DNA of 64,000 bases from JAFGBM01 sp964610155 (GTDB taxonomy: Bacteria > Actinomycetota > Actinomycetes > Actinomycetales > Demequinaceae): assembly GCA_964610155.1 (NCBI GenBank), contig CAZSUY010000007.1, forward strand, positions 1-64,000, given 5' to 3'. This document shows positions 8,430 to 17,028 of this stretch, piece after piece. The translations under genes were made by a program, and so were the position numbers. The notes under the pieces were generated by a model. It was not told where the DNA came from. It was given only the letters and a program-made list of their open reading frames with translations, and made no database searches. Numbering within the stretch: position 1 is the stretch's first letter; each line of letters opens with the position of its first letter.

Positions 8430-10502
8430 ATGAACGCCAATTGGACCGACACCGACCGCCGAGCCGTCGATACCCTCCGCATCCTCGCGGCCGATGCCGT
8501 CGAGAAGGTGGGAAACGGACATCCCGGCACCGCGATTAGCCTCGTTCCCGCGGCGTATCTGCTCTTCCAGAACGTGCTCCAGCATGACCCGTCGGACCCG
8601 AATTGGCTCGGACGCGACCGGTTCGTGTTGTCGGCCGGACACTCGTCGCTGACCCTGTATCTGCAGCTCTTCGCGAGTGGCTATAGCCTTGAGATGAAAG
8701 ACCTTCAGGCCCTGCGCACATGGGAATCGCTGACGCCGGCTCACCCCGAGCACGGTCTCACCCCCGGGGTCGAAATCACGACAGGGCCACTGGGTTCCGG
8801 CTTTGCCTCGGCCGTTGGGATGGCCATGGCCTCCCGGCGAGAGCGCGGGATCCTCGATCCCGATGCGAAACCCGGAGCAAGCCCCTTCGACCACAGCATC
8901 TACGTCATCGCCTCCGACGGTGATCTCCAGGAGGGGGTGACCGCAGAAGCGTCGTCGCTCGCGGGACTTCAGAAACTTGGCAACCTCATCGTCTTGTGGG
9001 ACGACAACCACATCTCCATCGAGGGCGACACCAAGGTGGCGTTCTCTGAGGACGTGCTCGCCCGATATGAGGCGTATGGATGGGACACTCACCGCGTCGA
9101 TTGGCCCCGCCCAGATGGCTCCTACGTCGAAGACGTCGATGCACTTGCCGCCGCGCTCGACAAGGCAAAGACCGACACCGGTCGCCCGTCGATCATCGCG
9201 CTTCGCACCATTATCGGTTGGCCTTCCCCAACGAAGCAGAACACCGGGGGCATCCACGGATCGAAGCTCGGTGGCGATGAAGTCCGCGCGCTGAAGGAGG
9301 CTCTCGGCTTCGATCCCGAGGTTTCCTTCGCCATGGATGACGAGGTGCTCGCCCACACGCGGGCCGTCTCTAAGCGTGGGCAAGCGGCGCACGCAGCCTG
9401 GGCTAAGGATTTCGAAGCCTGGGAGAAGGCGAACCCAAGCCAAGCGGCCTTGCTCGCTCGACTGCTCGAGCGTCGCCTCCCCGACGGCTGGGAGGAATCC
9501 CTCCCAACGTTCGAGCCCGGAACATCCTTGGCGACGAGGGAAGCCTCTGGCACGGTCCTCAACGCTCTCGCCCCCCTGCTGCCCGAACTGTGGGGCGGCT
9601 CCGCCGACCTTGGGGGCTCCAACAACACGTCGATGAAGGGCGAGCCGTCCTTCCTCCCAGAGGGGATCGCCTCCCCCGGAGTACCTGCGAGCCCCTACGG
9701 CCGAACCCTCCACTTCGGTATCCGCGAACACGCAATGGGAGCCATCCTCAACGGGATCGCCCTCCACGGCCTGACCCGTCCCTACGGGGGCACCTTCCTC
9801 GTGTTCTCCGACTACATGCGTGGCTCTGTGCGCCTATCGGCGATCATGGATATCCCCTCGACCTTCGTATGGACGCACGATTCCATCGGCGTCGGCGAGG
9901 ATGGTCCCACTCACCAACCTGTTGAACACATCTCCTCCCTAAGGGGCATTCCAGGGCTCTCCGTGGTGAGGCCAGCCGACGCGAACGAGACCGCGTGGGC
10001 CTGGCGCGGAATCCTCGAGAGGGGTCGTCCGGCCGGTATCATCCTCACCCGACAGGCAGTCCCCGTGCTCGAGCGTACCGATCCGGGCTCAAGCGTCGAG
10101 GGGGTCCTCCGGGGTGGATACATCCTGGCAGGCGGCGACGGAAAGCCGGACGTCTTGCTCATCGGTACGGGGTCGGAGGTCCAGCTTGCGGTCGGCGCGC
10201 GCGAGGCACTCAAGGCGGAAGGCATAGAGGCCCGCGTCGTGTCCATGCCCTGCCGCGAATGGTTCGCGGAGCAGAGCGAGGCCTACCGTGAGTCCGTGCT
10301 TCCTACTGGAGTACGCGCTCGTGTCACCGTCGAGGCCGGAATCGCGCAGGGTTGGCATGACCTCCTTGGGGACGCCGGTCGAGCCGTGAGTCTAGAGCAC
10401 TATGGAGCCTCCGCCGACGGCGCACTCCTGTTCAAGAAGTTTGGTTTCACCATCGAGGCAGTCGTCGCAGCGGCCCGTGAGTCGGTAAAGGCAGCGTCAT
10501 AG
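8430..10502 (+). CDS. tkt: Transketolase
   Basis: Thiamine diphosphate enzyme moving two-carbon units in the non-oxidative pentose phosphate pathway. Family hallmarks are present: GNGHPG near the N-terminus, the ThDP-binding SDGDLQEG segment, and THDSIGVGEDGPTHQP in the pyrimidine domain. An ATG at 8400 would add 10 residues. However, the ATG at 8430 is preceded by GGAG at a good distance, and a candidate -10 lies so close to 8400 that the first ATG may not be transcribed. The resulting length is 690 residues. It is followed directly by pgi; the usual tal-zwf-opcA-pgl genes are missing here. Confidence 0.95.
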   Translation: MNANWTDTDRRAVDTLRILAADAVEKVGNGHPGTAISLVPAAYLLFQNVLQHDPSDPNWLGRDRFVLSAGHSSLTLYLQLFASGYSLEMKDLQALRTWESLTPAHPEHGLTPGVEITTGPLGSGFASAVGMAMASRRERGILDPDAKPGASPFDHSIYVIASDGDLQEGVTAEASSLAGLQKLGNLIVLWDDNHISIEGDTKVAFSEDVLARYEAYGWDTHRVDWPRPDGSYVEDVDALAAALDKAKTDTGRPSIIALRTIIGWPSPTKQNTGGIHGSKLGGDEVRALKEALGFDPEVSFAMDDEVLAHTRAVSKRGQAAHAAWAKDFEAWEKANPSQAALLARLLERRLPDGWEESLPTFEPGTSLATREASGTVLNALAPLLPELWGGSADLGGSNNTSMKGEPSFLPEGIASPGVPASPYGRTLHFGIREHAMGAILNGIALHGLTRPYGGTFLVFSDYMRGSVRLSAIMDIPSTFVWTHDSIGVGEDGPTHQPVEHISSLRGIPGLSVVRPADANETAWAWRGILERGRPAGIILTRQAVPVLERTDPGSSVEGVLRGGYILAGGDGKPDVLLIGTGSEVQLAVGAREALKAEGIEARVVSMPCREWFAEQSEAYRESVLPTGVRARVTVEAGIAQGWHDLLGDAGRAVSLEHYGASADGALLFKKFGFTIEAVVAAARESVKAAS

Positions 10503-12124
10503 AGACCTTCATATCCGTCTGGGCGGGAGTCGACGACCTCGCACATGTCGCCGTCACAGCATCCGGGTGCGCCGCCGAGTCCGTCACTGCCCACCTCCCC
10601 GCTCTCGTCGAGGAGGAGATCGCCTCAAGGATCGCCGCGAAGGACCCCGCGCTGTGGGGACCAGCGGCCGTCAAGGAGGCCTCGATTCGACTCAACTGGG
10701 TCTCGCTTCACCAGACGACGCGGGAGTTGCTTCCCGGCCTCGCCAAACTCGCCTCCGAGCTGCAGGCGGAGGGCAAGACGAGGGTCGTCGTCTGCGGAAT
10801 GGGCGGATCCTCGCTCGGGCCTGAGGTGATCGCGAGAAGCCATGATGTTCCTCTCATCGTGCTCGATTCGACCGATCCCGGTCAGGTGCGCCGTGCCATC
10901 TCGGGCGACCTCGCCTCGACCATCGTTGTGGTGTCCTCCAAATCGGGTAGGACGCTTGAGACGGACTCTCAACGCAGGATATTCGAAGCCGCATTTATTC
11001 AAGCCGGGCTTGATCCCGCCCGGCACATTGTCGTCGTCACCGATCCCGGTTCTCCCCTTGAAGCAACAAGTCTCGCAGCCGGATACAGGAAGACCTTCCT
11101 CGCGGATCCAAAGGTCGGTGGGCGCTATTCCGTCCTCAGCGCCTTCGGCCTGGTGCCGGCGGCCCTCGCCGGAGTCGACGTTGAGGCTATCCTCGATGAG
11201 GCCGAGGCGGTAGCCCCGAGCCTCGCAGAGAACTCCGAGGCGAACCCGGCCCTCGTACTAGGGGCCGCTATGGCCACCGCCGACCACCCGATCCTCGTGA
11301 TCAGGGACTTCGGTTCTGGTGCTGTTGGGCTAGATGATTGGACCGAGGGACTCATCGCGGAGTCGACGGGCAAGGGCGGGGTCGGACTGCTCCCTGTCGT
11401 GGCCGACACGGACGCTCCTGATCTCCTCGCTCCCGACACCCTCGATGTGCGCCTAGTATCGCTCGCCGACGAGACCGGAGAGGGAGATATCACTGTGGCT
11501 GGAACCCTAGGGGCTCAGTTCCTTCTCTGGGAGTACGCGACGTCCATCGCGAGCAGGCTTATCGGGGTTGGGCCCTTCGACCAGCCCGACGTCGAGTCGG
11601 CCAAAGCCGCGGCTCGTAATCTGCTCGACTCGATCCCTGAGCCCGAGCCGATTTCCTTCGTTGACGATGGCATCGAGGTGAGGGCTACCACCGGACTGCT
11701 CGACGGCGTCTCCACTGTCGAGCACGCCATCGCTGCCCTCGTAGCGACCGTCAATCCACGGGGATATCTCGCCGTCATGGCCTATCTCGATCGGGAGGAG
11801 TTCGCAAACCTTGAGTCCGTCCGCGCCCCCCTCGCGGCCCGCACCCGTAGACCCGTAACCTTCGGATGGGGCCCCCGCTTCCTCCACTCGACCGGTCAAC
11901 TTCACAAGGGCGGGGAACCGGTTGGCACCTTCCTTCAGATCACCGGAAGTTTCGCCGAAGACCTTGAGATCCCCGGAGGCCCCTTGTCGTTCGACACGCT
12001 GATCGCAGCCCAGGCTGCCGGGGATGCGAAGGTTCTGGGGCAGGACCACAAAAGGCCGGTCTTGCGGCTCAACCTGACCAGTTCTACACATGTGGCGCGG
12101 ATCCGATCAATCCTGGGGGCTTAG
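10499..12124 (+). CDS. pgi: Glucose-6-phosphate isomerase, apparently starting at ATA
   Basis: Interconverts glucose-6-phosphate and fructose-6-phosphate. Sugar-phosphate-isomerase motifs are clear: CGMGGSSLGPEV, the phosphate-binding VSSKSGRTLE, TGKGGVGLLP and HSTGQLHKGG. The sequence resembles the isomerase half of actinobacterial Tal-Pgi fusions. Sequence of coding character continues upstream of the first canonical in-frame start (TTG at 10727) back to the end of tkt, with no ATG, GTG or TTG. An ATA at 10499 overlaps the tkt stop as ATAG and is preceded by AAAGG at 7 nt, so it is the best start (541 residues). A sequence error is the alternative. The stop overlaps the convergent rbpA stop. 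Confidence 0.82.
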   Translation: METFISVWAGVDDLAHVAVTASGCAAESVTAHLPALVEEEIASRIAAKDPALWGPAAVKEASIRLNWVSLHQTTRELLPGLAKLASELQAEGKTRVVVCGMGGSSLGPEVIARSHDVPLIVLDSTDPGQVRRAISGDLASTIVVVSSKSGRTLETDSQRRIFEAAFIQAGLDPARHIVVVTDPGSPLEATSLAAGYRKTFLADPKVGGRYSVLSAFGLVPAALAGVDVEAILDEAEAVAPSLAENSEANPALVLGAAMATADHPILVIRDFGSGAVGLDDWTEGLIAESTGKGGVGLLPVVADTDAPDLLAPDTLDVRLVSLADETGEGDITVAGTLGAQFLLWEYATSIASRLIGVGPFDQPDVESAKAAARNLLDSIPEPEPISFVDDGIEVRATTGLLDGVSTVEHAIAALVATVNPRGYLAVMAYLDREEFANLESVRAPLAARTRRPVTFGWGPRFLHSTGQLHKGGEPVGTFLQITGSFAEDLEIPGGPLSFDTLIAAQAAGDAKVLGQDHKRPVLRLNLTSSTHVARIRSILGA

Positions 12125-12471
12125 GCCTCGCCCCGTCGAGCCCGGAGGGCGGCCAAGGCCTCTTCGAGGAGGGCCTCTCCTTCCTCGTTCGTTCGACGCT
12201 CCTTCACGTAGGCGAGGTGGGTCTTGTAGGGCTCACTCCGCGTAGGCTCCGGCGGCTGATAGGGATCGCGACCGGCCGGAAATCCACACCGAGGGCAATC
12301 CCACTCGTCGGGAATCTCGCTTGTATCGCTTGTAGCAAAACTCGGTTTCACCACATGATTGTTCGCGCAGAAATACGCCACCTGAACGCGGGGGGCGGAA
12401 TCCCCACGCTCCGCCTCTCCCATCGGACCTGCCCCCACGCGCGATCCCCGAATTGCACTTCCGCTGGCCAT
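12121..12471 (-). CDS. rbpA: RNA polymerase-binding protein RbpA
   Basis: Actinobacteria-specific factor that binds RNA polymerase and the group 1/2 sigma factor and stabilises open complexes. The 116-residue product has the Zn-ribbon cysteine pair (FCANNH and CPRCGFPAG) and the conserved PYKTHLAYVKERR segment of the C-terminal sigma-interacting part. It is an excellent marker for the lineage. SD GAGGAG lies ahead of the ATG and secG is just upstream. The stop codon overlaps that of convergent pgi by 4 nt. Confidence 0.95.
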   Translation of the reverse strand: MASGSAIRGSRVGAGPMGEAERGDSAPRVQVAYFCANNHVVKPSFATSDTSEIPDEWDCPRCGFPAGRDPYQPPEPTRSEPYKTHLAYVKERRTNEEGEALLEEALAALRARRGEA

Positions 12472-12485
12472 TTAGGCTCCTCGTC

Positions 12486-12731
12486 CTACGACGCGTACTT
12501 GGTGATCAAGCCAAGAAGGATGATGACCATTCCGAAGACAATGACGACTCCCCAGGTGATGCGATCAAGGTTGCGCTCTCCCGAGCCCGTCGCATTGATC
12601 CCCGAAGCCATGCCTCCACCGAACATGTCGGTGATTCCCCCACCGCGTCCCCGGTGCATCAGAACCAGGACGATGATGAGGAAACTAGTGATCACCAGAA
12701 GTGCCCACAAGGTCGTAGTCAGGGCTTCCAC
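12486..12731 (-). CDS. secG: Protein-export membrane protein SecG
   Basis: Small accessory subunit of the SecYEG translocon. The 81-residue product has two hydrophobic membrane segments flanking a glycine-rich cytoplasmic loop (RGRGGG and FGGGMASG), the family pattern. The start is GTG, preceded by AAGGAG. It follows tpiA after 58 nt, as in most actinobacteria, and precedes rbpA. Confidence 0.93.
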   Translation of the reverse strand: MEALTTTLWALLVITSFLIIVLVLMHRGRGGGITDMFGGGMASGINATGSGERNLDRITWGVVIVFGMVIILLGLITKYAS

Positions 12732-12789
12732 GGATCTCCTTATCGTTGGCGGTGCGACTACAGGATACGCGAGGTCTCGGCGGGTGGTG

Positions 12790-13578
12790 TCAACCGGTGA
12801 CGTGCGATCGATATCTGACGATAGCCGAGAACTCCTCAGGGTCGAGACTCGCCCCCCCTACGAGAGCACCGTCGACATCGTCCTCCGCCATGATGGAAGC
12901 GATGTTGCCGGACTTGACGGAGCCTCCATAGAGGATACGTACCTGATCGGCTACCACATCCGAGTACAACTGGGCTAGGCGTTCGCGAATCGCTCCACAC
13001 ACCTCCTGGGCATCGGCAGGCGTGGCTACCTCGCCGGTACCGATCGCCCACACTGGCTCGTAGGCGATCACGATCTTCTCTGCATGCTCGGCGGGAAGCC
13101 CATCAAGGGCGCCGTCGAGTTGCGCGAGCGTGTATTCCACCTGCCGACCTTCCTTGCGGATGTCGAGGCCTTCTCCGATACAGAGGACGGGGACGATGCC
13201 CGCCCCGAACGCAGCCTTAACCTTGGCATTCACGAGGGCATCGTCTTCGGCGTGGTACTGGCGGCGCTCAGAGTGACCTATGACCGAGTAGGTCACCCCG
13301 AGGCTCCCGAGCATCTCACCCGAGATCTCGCCCGTATAGGCGCCACTCGTATGGGAAGAGACATCCTGGGACCCGAATCGGATTAGCAGTTGGTCGGCGT
13401 CGATGAGAGTCTGCACCGATCGAAGGGAGGTGAAGGGAGGGAAGACCGCTACCTCGACCTCGGAGAAGTCATGCTTGGCATCACGAAGGAGCCAGGCCAA
13501 CTTCTGTACGGTGTGTGTGGCTTCGAGGTGATCGAGGTTGAGCTTCCAGTTTCCAGCGATCAATGGGATGCGGGACAT
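12790..13578 (-). CDS. tpiA: Triosephosphate isomerase
   Basis: Interconverts DHAP and glyceraldehyde-3-phosphate. Catalytic elements visible are AGNWKLN (lysine), IGHSERR (histidine) and AYEPVWAIGTG (glutamate), plus the phosphate-binding LYGGSV. Two ATGs are possible. The one at 13584 overlaps the pgk stop but has AAGGA only 2 nt upstream. The one at 13578 has AAGGA at 8 nt and is preferred (262 residues). It is coupled to pgk. Confidence 0.95.
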   Translation of the reverse strand: MSRIPLIAGNWKLNLDHLEATHTVQKLAWLLRDAKHDFSEVEVAVFPPFTSLRSVQTLIDADQLLIRFGSQDVSSHTSGAYTGEISGEMLGSLGVTYSVIGHSERRQYHAEDDALVNAKVKAAFGAGIVPVLCIGEGLDIRKEGRQVEYTLAQLDGALDGLPAEHAEKIVIAYEPVWAIGTGEVATPADAQEVCGAIRERLAQLYSDVVADQVRILYGGSVKSGNIASIMAEDDVDGALVGGASLDPEEFSAIVRYRSHVTG

Positions 13579-13580
13579 GG

Positions 13581-14774
13581 TCATCTTCCTTCTAAAACGG
13601 ACAGACCGGGAAGGACCTTGCCCTCAAGCAACTCAAGGCTAGCGCCGCCACCGGTGGAGATGTGGTTGAACTTCGACTCGTCGAACCCGAGGAGACGAAC
13701 GGCTGCGGCGGAGTCTCCCCCACCGACGACAGAGAACCCATCGGAGTCGATCATGGCCTGGGCGATGGCGCGGGTTCCAGCCGCGAAGGCCTCGAACTCG
13801 GATACCCCCATAGGGCCGTTCCAGACGATGGTCTTGGCGTCTACGATCTTTGAGGCGAAATTCACCCGGGTGGCCGGGCCGATGTCTAGTCCCATCTTGT
13901 CGGCAGGTATCGCATCAGCAGGGACAACCGAGTTCGGCGAGTCGGCCGCGAAGGCGTCCGCTACGACAATGTCCGTGGGGAGGACGATCTCGACCCCGTT
14001 CTTCTCTGCGGTCTCCATATATCCCTTGACGGCGTCGATCTGATCAGCCTCCAGCAGGGACTTGCCCACCTCGAGGCCCTTGGCAGCAAGGAAGGTGTAT
14101 CCCATGCCTCCGCCGACGAGGATCCGGTCGGCCTTGGTCAGGAGGTTCTCGATGACCCCCAGCTTGTCGAAGACCTTCGCCCCCCCGAGGATGACGACGT
14201 ATGGCCTCTCGGGATCCTGGACAGCCTTGAGGAGCGCCTCGACCTCCTTCTGAACGAGCAGGCCAGCGGCGGAAGGAAGCAGCTTGGCGAGGTCGTACAC
14301 GGAGGCCTGCTTGCGGTGAACAACGCCGAATCCGTCGGAGACGAAGACGTCCCCGAATTTGGCGAGTTCAGCCGCGAGGGCTTGACGCTCCTCGTCCGGC
14401 TTCGCGGTCTCACGGGAATCGAATCGAACATTCTCGAGCATGGCGACGTCGCCGTCCTGAAGGGCCGCGACGGTGGCCTTCGCTGACTCGCCCACGACGT
14501 CATCGGCCAACGTGACGGGCTCGCCGAGCAGTTCGGCGAGACGGGCGGCGGCCGGGGCAAGGGAGTACTCCGGGTTGGGCTGGCCGTCCGGACGGCCGAG
14601 GTGCGCCATGACGACGATCCGGGCGCCCTTCCCGCGGAGAAGGCTGATGGTGGGGACGGAGGCGCGGACGCGACCGTCGTCGGTGATGGCGGTGCCGTCG
14701 AGCGGGACGTTGAGGTCGGAGCGCAGGAGGACGCGCTTGCCCTCAAGGTCTCCGAGCGAGTCGATGGTCTTCAT
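13581..14774 (-). CDS. pgk: Phosphoglycerate kinase
   Basis: Makes ATP from 1,3-bisphosphoglycerate. The N-terminal RSDLNVPLDG motif, the MAHLGRPDG substrate motif and the C-terminal GGGDSAAAV nucleotide motif are present. The ATG at 14774 has an ideal AGGAG Shine-Dalgarno 4 nt upstream, so the 10-residue in-frame extension starting at 14804 is rejected. Length is 397 residues. It lies between gap, separated by a hairpin-bearing spacer, and tpiA. Confidence 0.97.
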   Translation of the reverse strand: MKTIDSLGDLEGKRVLLRSDLNVPLDGTAITDDGRVRASVPTISLLRGKGARIVVMAHLGRPDGQPNPEYSLAPAAARLAELLGEPVTLADDVVGESAKATVAALQDGDVAMLENVRFDSRETAKPDEERQALAAELAKFGDVFVSDGFGVVHRKQASVYDLAKLLPSAAGLLVQKEVEALLKAVQDPERPYVVILGGAKVFDKLGVIENLLTKADRILVGGGMGYTFLAAKGLEVGKSLLEADQIDAVKGYMETAEKNGVEIVLPTDIVVADAFAADSPNSVVPADAIPADKMGLDIGPATRVNFASKIVDAKTIVWNGPMGVSEFEAFAAGTRAIAQAMIDSDGFSVVGGGDSAAAVRLLGFDESKFNHISTGGGASLELLEGKVLPGLSVLEGR

Positions 14775-14805
14775 TTCTCTCCTAGGAAGTGTTGGTCTCG
14801 ACAAG

Positions 14806-14844
14806 GGAACGTCCGCACACGCATGGCGCGTGCACGGACGTTTC
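14806..14844 (-). other. Intercistronic hairpin between gap and pgk
   Basis: Nearly symmetric inverted repeat. An outer stem AACGTCCG/CGGACGTT (8 bp, extendable to 10) and an inner stem CACGC/GCGTG (5 bp) are separated by a small CA/CA internal loop, with a 5-nt apex. It starts about 12 nt after the gap stop and is not followed by a T tract. It could protect the 3' end of gap mRNA, attenuate readthrough into pgk, or be a processing site. Confidence 0.55.
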
Positions 14845-14855
14845 CATGAATCTCG

Positions 14856-15860
14856 TTAGAGACGCTCGCCCATGTACACGGCAAGGTCGACAAGGCGGCA
14901 AGAGTAGCCCCACTCGTTGTCGTACCAGGAAACAATCTTCACCTGGTTCCCGAGCACCCGGGTGAGCCCGGCGTCGAAGATCGATGAGGCTGGGTTTGTG
15001 ACGATGTCGGTCGAGACGATCGGGTCTTCGGTGTACTCAAGGAAACCCTTCAACGGACCCTCGGCAGCGGCCTTGACCGCGGCGTTGACTTCCTCAACGG
15101 TGACCTCTTTCGAGGCGGTGAAGGTGAGGTCGACCGCGGAACCGACCGGGACCGGGATACGAAGCGCGAAGCCATCGAGCTTGCCCTTGAGTTCGGGCAT
15201 CACGAGGGAGACGGCCTTGGCCGCGCCGGTCGTCGTCGGGACGATGTTCAGGGCGGCAGCGCGGGCACGACGAAGGTCGCGGTGCGGGCCATCCTGCAGG
15301 TTCTGGTCGGCCGTGTAGGCGTGGATCGTGGTCATGAGGCCACGCTCGATTCCGATGCTGTCGTTCAGCGCCTTGGCGACGGGAGCGAGGCAGTTCGTCG
15401 TACACGAGGCGTTCGAGACGATGTGGTGTTTGGCGTTGTCATAGGTCTTCTCATTGACACCCATGACGAAGGTTCCGTCCTCGTTCTTCGCGGGGGCGGA
15501 GATAATGACCTTCTTCGCGCCGGCGTCAATGTGAGCTTTCGCAGCCGTCGCGTCGGTGAAATGTCCGGTCGACTCGATGACGATGTCGGCCCCGAGTTTG
15601 CCCCAATCCAATTTGGTCGGGTCCTTCTCGGCCAGACCTGCGAAGGTCTTTCCCCCGACTGTGATGGTGGTGTCGGTGTAAGAAATCTCCTGGCTAAAAC
15701 GTCCGAGGATGGAGTCGTACTTGAGGAGATGGGCGAGCGTCGCGTTGTCGGTGAGGTCGTTGACCCCCACGATCTCGATGTCAGCGCCCATCGCGATGGC
15801 GGCACGGAGGAAGTTCCGTCCGATTCGGCCGAAGCCGTTGATTCCGACCTTGATGGTCAC
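14856..15860 (-). CDS. gap: Glyceraldehyde-3-phosphate dehydrogenase (NAD type)
   Basis: Oxidises glyceraldehyde-3-phosphate to 1,3-bisphosphoglycerate. The 334-residue product has the Rossmann motif GINGFGRIGR and an Asp at residue 35 (VGVNDL) that favours NAD. The active-site segment is SNASCTTNCLAP with catalytic C153. The start is GTG with AAGGAG 7 nt upstream. It is the first gene of the gap-pgk-tpiA-secG-rbpA run and has its own 172-nt upstream region after whiA, so it probably has its own promoter. Confidence 0.97.
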   Translation of the reverse strand: MTIKVGINGFGRIGRNFLRAAIAMGADIEIVGVNDLTDNATLAHLLKYDSILGRFSQEISYTDTTITVGGKTFAGLAEKDPTKLDWGKLGADIVIESTGHFTDATAAKAHIDAGAKKVIISAPAKNEDGTFVMGVNEKTYDNAKHHIVSNASCTTNCLAPVAKALNDSIGIERGLMTTIHAYTADQNLQDGPHRDLRRARAAALNIVPTTTGAAKAVSLVMPELKGKLDGFALRIPVPVGSAVDLTFTASKEVTVEEVNAAVKAAAEGPLKGFLEYTEDPIVSTDIVTNPASSIFDAGLTRVLGNQVKIVSWYDNEWGYSCRLVDLAVYMGERL

Positions 15861-15933
15861 GTTTGTCTCCTTGGCTCACACCGGAATATGCTGGTGCGGG
15901 TTCGAGGTATGGATCTGTGCACACCCACGTGCG

Positions 15934-15952
15934 CCGTCCCCGTACGGGACGG
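15934..15952 (-). other. Hairpin in the whiA-gap spacer
   Basis: Perfect 7-bp stem CCGTCCC/GGGACGG with a 5-nt loop, about 80 nt past the whiA stop and about 75 nt ahead of gap. There is no T tract, so its role as terminator or gap leader element is open. Confidence 0.35.
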
Positions 15953-16032
15953 GGAACCGAGAATCAGGCTACTACGAATGCTGTGTGGAGTGCTCGTGAC
16001 AAAGGTCCCCCAGGAACTCCGTGGAGCCACCT

Positions 16033-17013
16033 TTACCGGTCGAACATATCCGCCCCAAGGGCGGCCTCAGTATCCGGGATACGCAACTCCTCGGCTCGCT
16101 TGTCCGCAGTGGCGAGGAGGCGTCGGATCCGACCCGCGATCGCATCCTTCGTGAGGGGAGGAATGGCAAAGGTCCCCAACTCTTCCAGGGAGGCCTCCCG
16201 GTGTTTGAGGCGTAACTCTCCGGCCTCCCTCAGGTGGCATGGAATCTCGTCCCCAAGGATCTCGAAAGCCCGAGCGACGCGCGCCCCAGCCGCGACCGCC
16301 GCGCGCGCGCTACGTCGTAGGTTGGCATCATCGAAGTTCGCGAGCCTATTCGCGGTCCCCCGCACCTCGCGGCGGGTCCTCTTCTCCTCCCACTCCAAAA
16401 CGGAGTCGTGCGCCCCAAGTCTGGTGAGAAGCGCGGCGATGGCGTCCCCGTCACGGATGACGACCCGGTCCACCCCACGAACCTCCCTTGACTTCGCGGG
16501 GATGCCTAGGCGTCTCGCAGCTCCGACGAGAGCGAGCGCGGCCTCTGGTCCCGGCGACGTCACCTCAAGGGCGGATGAGCGCCCGGGTTCGGTGAGGGAG
16601 CCGTGGGCGAGGAAGGCTCCCCTCCAGGCCGACACGGTGTCCTCAATGGTTCCACCAACCACCTGGGGTGGGAGCCCCCGCACCGGGCGCCCCCTGTGGT
16701 CGAGAAGGCCGGTCTGCCTTGCAAGAGACTCCCCTTCCTTGACCACACGGACGACGTAACGGTTGCCCTTCTTGAGGCCACCCCCTGACACCACGATAAT
16801 CTCGGACGTGTGTCCGTAGGTTTCCTGGAGGAACAGGCGTAGGCGTCTGGCCCCGGCAGCGGTGTCCAGTTCGGCCTCTATGACAATACGACCGGAGACG
16901 ATGTGGAGACCGCCGGCGAAGCGAAGCATGGTGGCCACCTCTGCCTTGCGACAGGAGACCTTCTCGACGGCGACGCGGGCCAACTCGTCCTTGACCATCG
17001 CCGTCAGCGCCAT
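16033..17013 (-). CDS. whiA: WhiA regulator/DNA-binding protein
   Basis: Conserved Gram-positive protein combining a degenerate LAGLIDADG homing-endonuclease-like N-terminal domain with a C-terminal helix-turn-helix. It controls sporulation septation genes in Streptomyces and cell division elsewhere. The 326-residue length is normal. The C-terminal HTH segment SLEELG...KDAIAGRIRRL is recognisable. It sits in the invariant rapZ-yvcK-whiA trio, 16 nt after yvcK. Confidence 0.94.
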   Translation of the reverse strand: MALTAMVKDELARVAVEKVSCRKAEVATMLRFAGGLHIVSGRIVIEAELDTAAGARRLRLFLQETYGHTSEIIVVSGGGLKKGNRYVVRVVKEGESLARQTGLLDHRGRPVRGLPPQVVGGTIEDTVSAWRGAFLAHGSLTEPGRSSALEVTSPGPEAALALVGAARRLGIPAKSREVRGVDRVVIRDGDAIAALLTRLGAHDSVLEWEEKRTRREVRGTANRLANFDDANLRRSARAAVAAGARVARAFEILGDEIPCHLREAGELRLKHREASLEELGTFAIPPLTKDAIAGRIRRLLATADKRAEELRIPDTEAALGADMFDR

Positions 17014-17028
17014 GGGGCTATCCTGCCA

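Noticed and set aside
8394..9767. 457-codon minus-strand frame
   Set aside because: Antisense to tkt, which is strongly conserved throughout; a typical high-GC shadow.
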